12,851 bases of DNA, taken from the NCBI GenBank assembly GCA_964520875.1, contig CAZFQJ010000034.1, positions 1-12,851 on the forward strand. The letters run 5' to 3'. This document shows positions 12,478-12,851 of the stretch, piece after piece. Every line of letters starts with the position of its first letter. Position 1 is the stretch's first letter. The notes beneath the pieces are model-generated. The model searched no databases, was not told the DNA's origin, and saw only the letters and a program-made list of their open reading frames with translations. The translations under genes were made by a program, and so were the position numbers. The stretch comes from SIG673 sp964520875. GTDB taxonomy: Bacteria > Bacillota > Clostridia > Oscillospirales > CAG-272.

Positions 12478-12851
12478 ATGAAAGTTGTTACCTTCGGTGA
12501 GCTTATGCTCCGTCTTCAGCCCTTCAACTACGAGCGCTTCGTTCAGGCGTCAAACGTCGAATTCACATTCGGCGGCGGAGAGGCTAACGTAGCCGTTTCG
12601 CTTGCAAATTACGGAATGGACGTCGCTTACGTAACTAAGCTTCCCGCACACGCTATCGGTCAGGCTGCGGTAAACTCGCTCCGCCGTTACGGCGTCGACA
12701 CCTCCATGATCGTCCGCGGCGGCGATCGCGTAGGTATCTATTACAATGAAAAGGGTGCCTCTCAGCGCGGATCGGTATGTATATACGACCGTGCGAATTC
12801 CGCCATACAGAAGGCGAGCCGCGACGATTTTGACTGGGATAAGATCTTTGA
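12478..12851 (+). CDS. PfkB-family sugar kinase, 2-keto-3-deoxygluconate kinase-like, 3'-truncated by window edge
   Basis: PfkB-family kinases phosphorylate sugars or sugar acids with ATP. 2-keto-3-deoxygluconate (KDG) kinase makes KDPG in uronate and Entner-Doudoroff-type catabolism. The first 124 codons are present, of an expected 320-340. The segment VTFGELMLRLQPFNYERFVQ (4-23), the PfkB signature FGGGEANVAVSLANYG (31-46), VTKLPAHAIGQAAVNSLRRY (52-71), GVDTSMIVRGGDRVGIYY (72-89) and EKGASQR (91-97) are characteristic of the KDG-kinase branch. The catalytic Asp and ATP-binding motifs lie beyond the window. ATG 12478 is supported by CAAGGAG 7 nt upstream and by the family N terminus. It has its own promoter and leader hairpin. 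A KDPG aldolase gene would be the usual next neighbour but cannot be seen. Confident on the family, moderately confident on the substrate. Confidence 0.9.
   Translation, partial: MKVVTFGELMLRLQPFNYERFVQASNVEFTFGGGEANVAVSLANYGMDVAYVTKLPAHAIGQAAVNSLRRYGVDTSMIVRGGDRVGIYYNEKGASQRGSVCIYDRANSAIQKASRDDFDWDKIF

Noticed and set aside
1..12851. CRISPR array, tRNA, rRNA, transposon or prophage genes
   Set aside because: No spaced direct repeats, cloverleaf, transposase motif or phage protein was seen by reading. The gene content is metabolic and chromosomal. A tRNA or covariance scan was not possible here.

Overview
The window reads as chromosomal DNA of an anaerobic, probably gut-dwelling member of the Clostridia (Bacillota). 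The reasons are a GatAB route to Gln-/Asn-tRNA, a Veg-like small protein, a four-domain flavodiiron protein, a choloylglycine (bile-salt) hydrolase, and very canonical sigma-A promoters (TTGACA-17-TATAAT) with strong GGAGG ribosome sites. No insertion sequence, phage gene, tRNA, rRNA or CRISPR array was seen. The species cannot be named from the sequence alone.

Layout. (1) 1-2404: the 3' part of gatA and complete gatB on the + strand, ending at a bidirectional terminator. (2) 2404-3131, - strand: a small conserved-looking hypothetical gene and a veg-like gene behind one strong promoter and a structured leader of about 145 nt, with an intrinsic terminator between the two genes. (3) 3224-5080, - strand: a single flavodiiron gene (oxygen or NO reductase core, flavodoxin, flavin reductase and rubredoxin) with its own promoter. 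(4) 5249-6107, - strand: purC with a perfect promoter and a 17-bp terminator. (5) 6152-10073, - strand: an apparent operon of an AGCS-family alanine/glycine symporter, an NSS-family sodium symporter and a bile-salt-hydrolase-family enzyme. (6) 10133-12348: a divergent pair, an AraC-family regulator (-) and a Gfo/Idh/MocA protein (+), sharing a control region with three alternating TTCCAT half-sites. (7) 12385-12851: promoter, leader hairpin and 5' part of a 2-keto-3-deoxygluconate-kinase-like PfkB gene, cut by the window end.

How the genes may work together. The most suggestive group is region 5. Bile salt hydrolases release glycine or taurine, and the two upstream genes belong to families that include glycine and taurine importers. 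The operon may therefore couple bile-salt deconjugation to capture of the released amino acid; this is inference. A terminator-like hairpin sits directly before the hydrolase start and buries its Shine-Dalgarno sequence, so the enzyme may be expressed separately from the transporters. Regions 6 and 7 look like local sugar or sugar-acid metabolism, with the AraC protein probably controlling the divergent oxidoreductase-like gene. The other points of note are a GatA that has threonine where the amidase serine nucleophile is expected, and a Gfo/Idh protein without the usual catalytic lysine.
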